Positions 22,200 to 32,969 of a stretch of 64,000 bases of DNA are shown here, one piece after another (position 1 is the first letter of the stretch; each line of letters opens with the position of its first letter). Source of the DNA: Dipteris shenzhenensis (lineage: Eukaryota; Polypodiophyta; Polypodiopsida; Gleicheniales). The notes beneath the pieces are model-generated. The model saw only the letters and a program-made list of their open reading frames with translations. It searched no databases and was not told the DNA's origin. Both the position numbers and the translations under genes were made by a program. The stretch lies in the NCBI GenBank assembly GCA_047967505.1, contig CM106538.1; one strand, given 5' to 3'.

Positions 22200-23700
22200 G
22201 GCTTGATGACGACTCGTTTGCTTCTTTGTTTGGTGTAGCTACCTGCATGATGCTTTGTTCTTCCATGTGCCTTAATGCTTTGTGTGGATGCCATGCTTCG
22301 TGCTATGGACATCTCATACACTTGTGCTTTTGGCATGCTTGCTACATTCATGCGTTGCTTTTTCATTTGTTGCAAAGGTCTTACCAATTGACTTCTTTCA
22401 ATATTGGCAGTGTCTAATTGCATACAATGATTCTGACTTGACAAGCACGTAGAGCTCAAAAAGACGATCACTTTTCCTTTTTGGAGCATGTCCGAATTCT
22501 TTCTGGATTGCAAGTTACGCCTTGTTGAAGGTTTTGTGAAGAAGAGGGGGCCTTGATGATGTGGCATAGACATTCATATGCTGCTTGCAGAACTGTGCTT
22601 GGCAGGGGCTCTGTGCTTAGGTGGCCCTGTGCCATGTGGCAACCTTCTAACCCAAGTTAGTTCACCCAAGTCTAGATTAACTTAACCATGATCCACGCAA
22701 CTAAACCTAACCATGGTGATCATTAAGGTAACCACAGTTAAGTCCTATCTTGACACGTGTCAATCAATGAAACCTTGGAGAAAGAGAAGAAGGAGATCTT
22801 TGAAGCTTCTGCGACGACGGCGACGTAGACTCTCAGGAGCTGTGAGATGCGGGGTCGTAGGCTGGCTGCTAGCTATCGCGGTTGCTCTTGGAGCTCGTGG
22901 CTTGAGCCTGGCGGTGAAGGGTCGTTGAGGGTCGTGAGGTCTTTGTTGCAAGAGATAGTCATCGTGTTTGCAGTCCGGTTGTGCAGGTTGTACTGGAGAG
23001 GTCTACCTTGCATAGTTCGTTGGAGTCTTCCGTGAAAGGGTCCGTCGGTGCGCTGGCCGTGCAGAAGAGCTGTTCTCCATTGAGGCGGGTGGAGGAGTCG
23101 CAGCTCATCTCGGCCTCCTTGCATCAACCTCGTCGAAACTTTGTCTGTAGCTCACGAAACTTCATCGTTCTTGTGTGTGCTCAGCCGTGTCTGTCTCGCT
23201 GGTTGGTAGTATGAAGATGGAGCTTTGAGGCTTGCTTAAAGCATTGCTCTGTTGAAGTTTATCGTAGCTGTGTCATTGGAAGCCAGCCGCTGTTGTAGGC
23301 AATTCACTGAGGCAGCCGCTGCTGCTGCTGTCGTTCCTTTCAGGTCATAGATCGATGGCCACCCAAAGCCTTAGAGGCAATGCAAGCATAGCTTGCACTT
23401 GTCTGAAACAACCCTCCGGATTGAAGGTACTGAAAGACATATGAGGCGTCCCTGGAAGAGAGAAACAGAGTGCGGATGCAGAGATTCTGTTGCCAGTCGG
23501 TTGAATAGATGAGTCAGTTGTGAAGCTTTCCCGTGAGCTGATAGTTGAGGTTGTAGAGTATATTGCATTTGTAGGAGGAGCAGCAGTCGTTTGAGAGGCT
23601 GGATATGTTGAAGCCTTGGAAGCTTTTCTTCTCTGAGTTGCTCTTGAAGTCGCCTCTAGCCATTCCTTCATTGTAGGGCAGCCTCTGAAGAGTAGTTGAT
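22200..23700. other. non-coding interior of the 2.7-kb element
   Basis: 22455-22530 (CACTTTTCCTTTTTGGAGCA) and 22550-22640 (GATGATGTGGCA, AGGTGGC, CATGTGGCA) resemble the leader of the intact element at 49580-49760. 22753-22762 has the palindrome ACACGTGT. From about 22780 to 23660 the DNA is GC-richer than its flanks, with open frames on both strands, the best being 23345-23671 on the minus strand. I recognise no protein. By analogy with 50220-51065 it may be captured host sequence, but nothing here identifies a source. Confidence 0.5.
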
Positions 23701-23994
23701 AGGCTTTAGAGACTCAAAGTTCTCTAATGAACAAGGGACTCATCTGAAGCAATGGACTCAAATCCCTCCACGTATCTTTTGGAACTCTCTCTCTCTCTTT
23801 CTCTTCAAGAATGACGGAGATATCTCAAAGCAATGAACGGAATTTTCATTCAATGGATGGAATTCTCTCAATCTAGAACAAAAACTAACCTAGGAGAAAA
23901 AACATGAGCTCCTAAGACATGCCTACAACTAATCTAGGAATGGAAGCAATCCTAGTGAACTTCTAATGAGCTAAACTAGGAGAGCTAAACCTAT

Positions 23995-24330
23995 GCTCTG
24001 ATACCATGACAAAACATGTGTGCCTCAGGATCTATGGAGCACTCTAAGGTGGATGGAACCTATGTGGAAACATGATGAAGAGAGTGCTCATGACATGTAT
24101 CTCAAGTCAATTAGGTTCCAAGATAGATTAGCTTGGACTCATAAAGAGAATCTTGAGATAGTGCAAAGTGCTTGATTGATTCCTTCAAATGAACCTCCCT
24201 TTTATAGGTGAGGGTACTTACATCCATTTTGCTTGCTCACATGTGGGATATCTCCTCCATGCCATGTGGCAGCTTACCCTTTGCTCATACCTTTGCTCTA
24301 CATGTGCTCATGGCACCACAACTCTCAACA
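23995..24330 (-). repeat. 5' LTR (24007-24330) and PBS (23995-24006) of the 2.7-kb element
   Basis: 324-bp LTR. The adjacent 12 bases on the minus strand read TGGTATCAGAGC, complementary to initiator tRNA-Met, which is the usual copia primer. Confidence 0.9.
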
Positions 24331-24335
24331 TCAAC

Positions 24336-24607
24336 ACCATCCTTCACATGAAACAAAATAGAAAACAATTTCAAGTATGAAGAGGATGCAAATGTATTTA
24401 ATAACTTTTTTTTTTCATATGAGTAATTGTGCATTCATGTGAGACAATAAACATTCTCTCAATGAAAAATATAGATTAAAAGCTCCTCTGACTCACTAAA
24501 ATACATACATTATGCTCTTGGATGCTATGAGCTTTTGCAAACTCCAAGATGAAATTGAAAAATTGGCAAGAGATCTTTAAAACTGATATGATCTGGCTTG
24601 GACATCT
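24336..24607. repeat. right part of repeat shared with 62474-62770
   Basis: ACCATCCTTCACATGAAAC, TTTCAAGTATGAAGAGGATG and ATATGAGTAATTGTGC match both units of the repeat of about 178 bp at 62430-62770. The rest lies just downstream of the expansin stop and may include its former 3' UTR. Confidence 0.55.
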
Positions 24608-25241
24608 TTAGAACTGAGCTTTGGAGTAGAATGTCTGGCCGAATTGCCAAGTTGATGGAGCAATGTCGAAAGCATTGATAGTTCTAGAATCACTAGTGGT
24701 GATGCTGAATGATAGAATCTGGCCGACCAAGACCTCCTTGCTTTGCCAGTTCTGACCCCAGTTCCTAGACATGGGTAGCCAGCCAGTTTTTGAGCCCTTG
24801 ATCGCCACTCTCACAATGTCGCCTGCCCCTCCAACGTTGGTTATCAGGACCAGATTGAAATATGGATTACCCTTAATGGTGAATTGGATGCCTCCTTGTT
24901 TTTGACAAGGTACCCTACACATGACCACCGCAACTTGTCAACTCACAAACTTGATTTGCGTGAGCGATTATGCATGACGGCCAGTGGGCGAAACATTTGT
25001 TACCTTCTGTATAGCACTGGGATGATTCCCACTTTATATTTTGTGATTGGCTCAAAGGCAGGTTGTGCCATGTCAAAGTGCTCGAGAGGGGGGTACACCA
25101 TCCACCTGTCATGTTGGGAAGGTCGTAATCCGGTGGACAGAAGTTTGTAGCTGTGATAAAGATAGAGTCGAGAAGGCACCATTGGGGATCATCGTGACAT
25201 ATGATCTCAAGGCACGCTCCGCAAGCGGCTCCCCCATTGAA
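24608..25241 (-). pseudogene. alpha-expansin pseudogene, 5'-truncated
   Basis: Expansins loosen cell walls without hydrolysis and are secreted. The minus strand reads the end of the N-terminal GH45-like domain ([40 protein letters not shown] with the HFD motif, then [13 protein letters not shown]). An 89-bp intron follows (25003 down to 24915, GTAAC...TGTAG), at the position after YRR used by plant alpha-expansins. The CBM63-like domain comes next ([47 protein letters not shown]) with TAA at 24608-24610. Defects: one base lost in the C-run at 25088-25093, which shifts frame before the HFD motif; a small insertion with direct repeats at 25242-25304; and no signal peptide or first half. The intron shows it is not a processed copy. 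Confidence 0.85.
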
Positions 25242-25304
25242 GGATTCTTCATCATTGTTGAAGTGAAATGATAAGTGTGGAAGGATTCTTCATCATCGTT
25301 GAAG

Positions 25305-26134
25305 AGCTTGTGGATCTCTGATCAAGCAGGGCCTTTATGTAGGACTTGGAATGATATCCGTCATGTCCGTCGGTCTCTTGTCTCGAGAGAAGACCGACCT
25401 CGTAGCTTTGATCGGTACCTAACAAGTGCGATTGGTGTTTTTATCACGTGATACGTCTACGCCTTGATACGAGCATGGAACCCTATCCAAAATACTTTTG
25501 CTGCATACATATATATGACGTATGTACAACCATATCTTCAAGGAAATGACATCCACCATGTCTGACGAAACTTAGCTATGATCTGCTTGAGATTGGATCT
25601 TGTGAACTTATGATGCCTTGGAGCAGATTAAGAGGTTCTAGAATGCAAACCCTATGTAAAATACCTTTGTCGGGGAAATGCTCAAATTTGAAAAACTATA
25701 CACCTAAAAAAGAATAGCCAAAATACCATATGTAACTTGCGCTTGTAGTGATAAGTCTTGTTATTGTTTATGCATCCCATAGGGTTACTAATGTTACTCA
25801 TAAATCTTTTTTCTCACCATATCTATCACAAAGGGTTCTGTTGGTGGAGGGGAATGAGCACAAGTCCTATCATGAGAATACTCTAGCATGGGCATGTTAC
25901 TAGGTTTGAGGTGGTCACAAATGAAGGAGTAGCATATATTATCAAGATTAATGCAAGTAAGATTTCAAGATTCCTAAATACGTTAAGTGCCATGAAGATT
26001 TTCAAGCCTTAACATAAGGACTTCACTTCATTTGTTATCTCATAGGAAAGCAAGGTCAGTTAATACGTTGATAGCCTATTGGGCCAAACTCATAAAATGA
26101 CAATATACTCAATTAGCAAATTTAAAAACTAGGG
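25305..26134. other. no gene recognised
   Basis: Upstream of the expansin remnant. No expansin first exon is visible, nor any TE terminus or RNA gene. It contains TATCACGTGATACG near 25440. Confidence 0.4.
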
Positions 26135-26590
26135 TCTGTTTCCTACCAGCATACCTCTACTCTGGCATCATGCCATGTATTGCTATAGTGAGAGTCTTGT
26201 TCATTATGTAGACTACTGTAGCAACTTCTTCAGCCCAATAATAATCTGGCAGGTCTTTTTCATTGAGCATGGCATGAGATACCTCTCCAATATGTCTGTT
26301 TTTCCTTTTTGCAAGTCCATTTTACTATGGGGTATGATTGCATGAATATTGTTGCTTTATGCCATGCTCCTACAGGAACCTTGCAAGCTCATTTGATAGG
26401 TACTCTCCCCCTCCATCTGACCTTAGGCATTTTATTTGTAGGCCTGTTTCTTTTTCAACCATAGCTTTAAAAGCTTTGAAATGCCCAAACACTTCACTTT
26501 TCTTTTTCATAAAATACACCCAAACTTTTTTGTTGTAGTCATCAATAAAAGCAACAAAATAATGATAGCCTCCAATAGATGCAGCTTTAG
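26135..26590 (-). pseudogene. copia integrase core fragment
   Basis: Minus-strand translation with several in-frame stops reads FVAFIDDYNKKVWVYFMKKK, EVFGHFKAFKAMVE, LRSDGGGEYLSNEL, HAMLNEKDLPDYYWAEE and YIMNKT. This is the second half of a Ty1/copia integrase core: the middle acidic residue is present (SDGGGEY), the usual ER is replaced (LAKRKN), and there are stops where the Q-rich motif should be. It does not match family E or the intact element closely, so it represents a third copia family. Both ends are abrupt, and I see no LTR beside it. Confidence 0.75.
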
Positions 26591-27186
26591 TAGTCCACTA
26601 ATTCAAAATCACCTAATCTAAGAGGAGGTCCCAACCTCTAAACAGCCCCTCTAATCCTTTAGTGCAAGAATCTTAGCCTTAGATCTACAATAGCCCGTTG
26701 GCCCATTCTAGTAGTTAGGGAGCAGGAGAGGAAATCCAATCATCAACAGTCCAATCATGTTACAATGTTTTAAAAAGGGTCTACAAAATAATATGTGCTA
26801 CAAAATGCCAAGAGTGCCGAAGTTCAAAATGGCAAATCTGATGAAGTATTGTGCTACAAAATAGAAAAAGTGCCAAAATAAAAAATGACAAAATGTCCTA
26901 TCCTACTAGTACTCATCCTTCGAACTCTCCTTGACCTCGTGATCTTTGCATAGTCTTGATCCCTCGCACTCCTCCGAATCTTCTTCTTGAGATCCATTCT
27001 CCAAGTTTAGATCTTTGGATGGGCCGAAGTCAAAGTTGTGTCTCTAAGAACGAAACAAGTTAGAAAAGATAAGAGTGTCAATTGTAAGACAACGAGATAC
27101 TCAAATGAGAATGATGATGATTAGGATATAGTCACATGGCGCTCCACCACCTTTTTCCAATCAATTCTACATCCTTCTTGCTCCTA
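26591..27186. other. no gene recognised
   Basis: AT-rich DNA with short imperfect repeats (GTGCTACAAAAT twice near 26800-26860). No coding or TE signal. Confidence 0.4.
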
Positions 27187-27794
27187 CACCCCCACTCAAA
27201 CTAGGCCCTCTAGCTACAGATGAAAAAACCCTTGGGGAGTACAAGGGAAAAACCCGAGCCATTATATATATCTATGTGAAAATATATATACAAGGATAAC
27301 CATATGCCAATTTGAATGATACAGTGTAATGCTGGATGATACAGTGCAAATTGCATGTGGATAGTACAAGGGCATAAGACAAGCACTTGTCCATAGTATA
27401 GTGCAAAGTATAGGCACTATGATTGGTGCATGATACAGTGCAAAGTATGTGTGAAAAATAGAAAAATATTCCTGGAAATCTCAACTTGTTTGACATAGTG
27501 ATGATGCTTAATCAGGGCTTGAGATCTTCAAGTTCGATGTTTGAGCTCTTCATCTGAATAATAGAGCTTGTTGTCTCCAAGTTCAATATGGTCAAACCTC
27601 CTCAAACCTTTATAATCATGTCTTCATGTTTTGCACAATTCATCCACATAAAATGACCGATTTCATGTAGTGTATATGAACACAACAAATATTCAAGTGT
27701 CTGTTTCTATTGTACCAAGGATGAATGTATGAGGAAATTGCTTCGGTCACTCCAAAGATGAGTATGGAGGGGTGATTTGACCACAAAGCCAGGT

Positions 27795-28303
27795 CTAAAA
27801 TGTTTCTTGGGTAGTGTAAGAAAGCTGTAGCAACACAATAGGAAGGCCCATGAAGTTCTTGTAAATCAAGAACCAATAATCCAAAAACACAACGAGCATT
27901 CCGGCATCCTGAAGTATCGGATTTAATATGTACATAGAGCCAGCGCTGAAATGTTGCTTGCGTAGTGTAAGAAAGCCATAGCAACACAACAGAAAGGCCC
28001 ATAATGATCTTGCAAATCAAGAACAAATATTCTAGAAACACAACCAGCATCTGGACATCTGAAAGTATCGAACAATTGAGCATCCCAAAAGTACCGAACA
28101 ACTGGGCAGTCGGAAGTACCGAATAGCCAAAAATAAGAGCCCGTAATGATCTTGCAAATCAAGAACCAATAATCTAGAAACACAACGAGCATCCAGACAT
28201 CCAAAAGTACCAAACAATTGAGCATCCCAAAAGTACTGAACAACTGGGCCGTCAGAAGTACTGAACAACTGGAAATACGAACAATTGGGCATCCTAGAAG
28301 TAC
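27795..28303 (-). repeat. R1 minisatellite, LARD copy 2
   Basis: At least three units carrying GATCTTGCAAATCAAGAACC and AACACAACGAGCATCC, plus GAAGTACCGAACAACTGGG subrepeats. 28262-28300 is the unoccupied counterpart of the target of CACTA-like element A. Confidence 0.75.
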
Positions 28304-28308
28304 CGAAC

Positions 28309-29027
28309 TGTTAGATATCAATGCTCCACTCTCGTGTAACTATGCGGGAACCAGCTAACTCTACTTGTAAGCCTCCCATATGAGGAGAAGGCATTTGAGT
28401 AGCTCGGTTATCCGGTAGGTCCTGGTTTGGACACCAGATGGGGGCCATGTGTGGCCTGATGGCTGGACACGTTCAAATAGAGTTGGCACACCGCCAACTA
28501 GGCTACATGCAAGTGTGAGAAGGCATCCCTTGACTGACCGCACTGAGGGTAGATGGAGCATTTCTCGGGATAGCCCACTCTCGGGTTGCGAGGCCCGTTT
28601 GGAGCCTCAGATGATCTCGGATGGCTGTGGAGTCCGTAGGTTAGTTGGTTTGTTTTGCGCACCAGTTCTATCGTATGGTCGGTGGCCTATTTCGGGACCA
28701 ACCCCTATTCGACCATTTTGGGCGGACTGGGTCGGCCACCCAATTGAGCCTAACTGACTACGACTAGTGGCTATATAAGAGCAAGCCTGTGAAGCCCATT
28801 TCATCACTGGCTATAGCAACCTTGATTCCTTAGCATTTAGCCTCCGTCTTCTACTGTTTCCAACACGCCATCGAAGCTTTTTTCACAGGAGCGCATGGCT
28901 GGGAGGCAGCGCCATCTATTGCATCAGTTCTATAGTAATCAAATTTTTGATTCTCCATACTATCTTGTTTTCTCTCTTGCGTCGAGATCCTGTTATCTGT
29001 TGAGCATAGACATATTATTTTCTTACA
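28309..29027 (+). mobile_element. solo LTR, possibly Ty3/gypsy type, 719 bp
   Basis: Starts TGTTAGATATC and ends TTTTCTTACA (TG...CA). The 5-bp flanks are CGAAC (28304-28308) and CAAAC (29028-29032), one mismatch apart. Closing the gap restores the repeat sequence seen at 37703-37720 (CGAACAACAAAAAATACAACG). GC content is higher than in the surroundings, and CTATATAAG at 28771-28779 could be a TATA box about two thirds in. No internal sequence or second LTR remains, as expected after LTR-LTR recombination. Superfamily is inferred from length and composition only. Confidence 0.7.
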
Positions 29028-29173
29028 CAAACAACAAAAAATATAACGAGAATAAGCCACACACGTATGACAAGAGGCAAGCTTGTGTGGATTAAACACA
29101 GCTTACATAATCATATCGGGAATGAAATAACAACCTCTTTCCATTTGACAGTACCAAAGAATCGGAAAGACAA

Positions 29174-31290
29174 CACAACAACACAAAGCAACTATAGATG
29201 CGCTTGGTAGACGTGCAAAATAGCGGGTGCATCTATAGGCGTTGCTTTAGTAGAGGAATTACGGGCGCGTCTAAATGGGTGTCTCAAAGCTCGTCTATTT
29301 GTGCGTAAATTACCGCGTCTACGTGCTCGTCTAAACTGAGAAAATACGGGCCCATCTAACGTCGCGTTTATTAGCGTGTCTATTTGCGTGTGTATTAGCG
29401 CATTTATTTGCACGTTTACACTGAGAATCAGACGTGCATTTAGATGCGTAGATAGACGCAAACTAGAGAATACAGAAAGTGAGATTTTGGTGTACATCAT
29501 TGCTTTCCAAACATTGCCCATGATTACCAAAGCACATAATTTTTTGCAAGCCCACATATACAAGAATTAAGTGAGATGAGGAGAATGAGACAATATGTAA
29601 AATAGTTTTGCCAATATCAATTATGGGGCTACGGTTCAATCTGATCCTCAATGAGATCAACCCTTGCCAAACTATCTACTTCAAAATCCAAACAAGTGTT
29701 TAGATCTACAAATACATTCAACCCACTACTACTTGTGCCACTCATGTGCTCATCAAAATCAGCATCTCGAATGGTAGGCTCATCCTCACAGGTAATGGCC
29801 TCAATATCTTTATCTCCTATCTCATGATCATCCTCCTCTCTCGTATCACGGTCATCATCAAATCCATGGCCATGATCATCCTCCATACGCTCCATATTAG
29901 TAAATGTGCTATACATCACTTTGGAATGTGGCATAATAGGTATGACATGCCACCATCTATTATTATCCACCATTGGCTGATAGACAACCTAATTCAAACA
30001 CAAATACAATCATGTTATTTTTCTTGCATCAAATATTTAAAAGCGAGTATTTTTATATGTGTGCACAGTACCTGTTCACATTGTTGCGGTAGTACTAGTG
30101 TGTCCTTCCTACTTTGGCAAAATTTTGTGGAGTAAATAGTTACAAAGCCACTTACATGGCGTTTGATTGTTGCATTAGGGCCTCTTTCCACCACGTCCTT
30201 AAACCACTTTACATCCAAAACATACACAAAGAAGCGTTGAAAGTCAAGCATAATAATATCTTGGATTATGCCACAATAATCATCCATGGCTCCATTGGCT
30301 CCCTCAAAGCTAGCAATGATGCCGAAATCTTGTGTGTTTCTCTTATCATCAATCCGTTGTGTTCGAAAATGCTTGCCCTCACACCATATAGCATTGAACA
30401 TAGTGCACTACACCAAGAAAAAATCAATTAAATAAGCAATCTAAATTATTGAAAGCTCCTAACTTATGCATAACATTCTATATACTGACCTTGCTCATGC
30501 ATCCCCTAGCATACTCCCATTCTTCCATTGTGATATGCATCCCCCTCGTCTTTCTCTGCTTTCTCCATTTCATCAAGTAGCCAATCCACATGAATATCCT
30601 TTGGAAGTGCTCTTAGATACTGAGGGTATGGCACACGAGATCCGTGGTGTGTACAAAAGAGGGCCCTTTCTTCTTGTCTTCTTGCCTTTGCATGCTCATA
30701 TCTTGTCACCCATCTTTTCATCACATCACTATTAAGCACGCAAAAGAGGTTGATACTATTATGCAACTCCATGTCTATTACTTTGTTGTGTCCTTTCCCT
30801 TGAGGCACAATAGAGGTCATCCTTAGGTCTTCATCATCTCTCCATAGTCATGGGAGAGAGCTATCCACATCAACAAGTAACTCAAAAATATATACAAGTG
30901 ACTCTTGTACCAACCAACCCTCGGCCATGCTACCTTCGGGTCTTGCATTTTGTCTCACAAAGCCCTTCAAGGTCTTCATGAAGCACTCCAGGAAGAACAA
31001 CCATCGTGCATGTATAGTACCGCATATAGCAATCTCATCCACCAAATGCACTATGAGATGTAGTTGGCTTGTGAGAATAGAACGTGGAAATGTCTCCTCC
31101 ACTAAACAAACCGCCTCCACTGACATAACTCGAGCATTCTCAAGCGTGGTGGGATCTATTTCCTTTGAGCTCACATACCTAGCATTCTCAAGCAGGTCTC
31201 CAGATGCGAAAATAGACGCGCCCATAAGTTTTTTATTTAGTTCAGTAAACGCATATGTGCGCATGTCTATGGGTGCTTTGTCTTGTTGTG
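29174..31290 (-). mobile_element. CACTA-like element, copy B, deletion derivative (2.1 kb)
   Basis: The left end is CACAACAACACAAAGCA (29174-29190); the right end reads CACAACAAGACAAAGCA on the minus strand (31274-31290). The flanks CAA (29171-29173) and CCA (31291-31293) differ by one base; the unoccupied target AAGACAAGCATCCG is at 11564-11576. Subterminal repeats occupy 29191-29460 and a short stretch at 31200-31270. Compared with element A, the TNPA-like gene, purine tract and 5' half of tnp2 are missing, with the junction near 31190. Confidence 0.75.
29636..31190 (-). pseudogene. tnp2-type transposase 3' half, copy B
   Basis: Minus strand. DUF4218 region 30848-31190 (CLVEETFPRS, HLIVHLVDEIAICG, ARWLFFLECFM, NARPEGSMAEG), then a TGA where other copies read PRLW. 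30506-30820 follows (DVMKRWVTR, YPQYLRALPKD, VDWLLDEMEK), frameshifted at its end. The DUF4216-like exon is 30072-30401 (DDKRNTQDFGI, VYVLDVKWFKDVVERGP), and the acidic last exon runs to about 29636 (NNRWWHVIPIMPHS). The donor after MSK keeps GT, unlike copy A. The N-terminal half, including the tnp2 core, is absent, so no transposase can be made. Confidence 0.75.
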
Positions 31291-32800
31291 CCAGCATCCG
31301 AGATTACAAAGAACATCTATAAGTAACCAAGAAAATGGGCATTCGGGAACAGTGATCACATCCAAAACAAGTACTCAACAGTAATGCATATGTACCACAT
31401 CCAAATCAGTACTTAAAATATAATCCATATGTGCCATGTCCAAACAAGTACTCAAGAAGTAATCCATATGTATTCATCTAAAAGATGTTGAACCTTGCCA
31501 CGTGCAAATGAGTATGCAATATGACCATGTCAAAATGAGTACTCAATAAGTAATCCATATGTGTACATCATGAAAGCCAGATAAATATGTGTCACATCCA
31601 AACAAGGACTTAGTAATAATCCATGTACCACATCCAGATGAGTAAATATGTGTCACATCCAAACGAGGAGTCAGTAATAATCCATGTACCATCTCCAAAC
31701 GAGTACTCAAGTAGTTAGCCATATGCCACGTCCAAAGAAGTACTCAAACAATTATCCATATGTGTTCATAAATATTGTCCCTTGAAAGACATTGAACCTT
31801 GCCACGTTGAAACGAGTATGCAATAAGTAATCCATAGATGCCACGGCCAAATCAATACTCATTAATTCAGCCATAGCTGGTGTTCAACATGAAAGACATA
31901 TAAGTATACCTCACCCCATAAAGGGTGAAATAAAAGTATGCCTTGCTTGAACCAATAAGCGAATACATACCATAAGTCATCAGTAAGTTAATCGACAAAG
32001 AAGGAAGAAATCATTGGTCTAGCAAGACCTTGCATGCACTTGTAAATATAGATGACTATGAAAAACAAAGTAGATATACTCATCCTATAGGTATCGAATG
32101 TGCATTTAATCCGTTGGGTTGTATCTAGGCATCTATGTAAACTTGCATGTACTCGGAGAAACAATTGAGTGTGATGAAAGATAATATATGAGCTCACCTT
32201 GGAAATAAACTAGTGCCTTGAAAACGACAAGAAAACATGTGAGAAGAACCTTTGCATATGTGAAGTAACGTATCCAAGGAGTAATAATATCAAAGCTAAA
32301 TAGAAAAGAAACATTCAAAGAAAACATGTTAGAATGTTAACAATGTAAAACATTCAGCAAGTCCTTTTCTTTCATAGGATGGACCAACTTATGAAAGTGA
32401 AGCTAGTGTTGAATACATGACGAGCAAGTCAAGCGAGATGTTAGCTGCTTATAAGAGAGAAAGAAACATTAGATCGACATTTTCCTTTGCAAATCAAGCA
32501 TACCTACATGATATTTAGCCTACTCCAGATCAAATACAATGGATGCCCTATAGGCATGCTTGATAAACAAAGATGAAAGAGAGCCTGCTTTCAAAATCAT
32601 AAGATAATCGAAAGTAACTCTCACCTTCAAAATAACATAAAACATTTAGGAAATCAAAAGTAAATGATAAGATAATCGAAGAAAATCTAGCCTTCAAAAC
32701 AATACAAAATATTATGGAAGCTCCTTTGAATCAATTAGCTCATGCTGAAAGTAAAGCTTGATATAGAATATTTGGCAAGTCTCTTTAACCGAGATTTATG
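31291..32800 (-). repeat. R2 minisatellite and conserved non-coding part, LARD copy 2
   Basis: Same organisation as 11370-12800 and 37640-39060. Tandem CCACATCCAAACGAG...ACTCAA units run to about 31880, then single-copy-like sequence. No gene recognised. Confidence 0.6.
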
Positions 32801-32969
32801 GAAACTTGAAGCTATAGCTAAACTTGCTAGCAAAACATAATAATACATGTATTATCATTGTGAATAAAGCACCAAGCATATGAATGTAGTGGAATACAAA
32901 TAACATAACCTTTCAAGTAGAATATCAAGAACAAGGCATTGTATTGAACTACGATGATATCATGGTTCC

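Larger units (their letters stand above)
21630..24330 (-). mobile_element. non-autonomous copia-type LTR element, 2.7 kb
   Basis: LTRs at 21630-21954 and 24007-24330, a PBS complement (GCTCTGATACCA) at 23995-24006, and a polypurine complement (CCTCCCCTTGGTGCC) just inside the left LTR give minus orientation. The 5-bp duplication TCAAC flanks it (21625-21629, 24331-24335), and the unoccupied site is at 62469-62473. The internal 2 kb has no gag or pol. Its LTR ends (TGACAAAAC...CTCTCAACA on the plus strand) and leader motifs resemble the intact element at 44307-51604, the likely source of enzymes. Confidence 0.9.

Noticed and set aside
28449-28757. 102-residue GC-rich ORF as a host gene
   Set aside because: Lies entirely within the solo LTR, with no domain.
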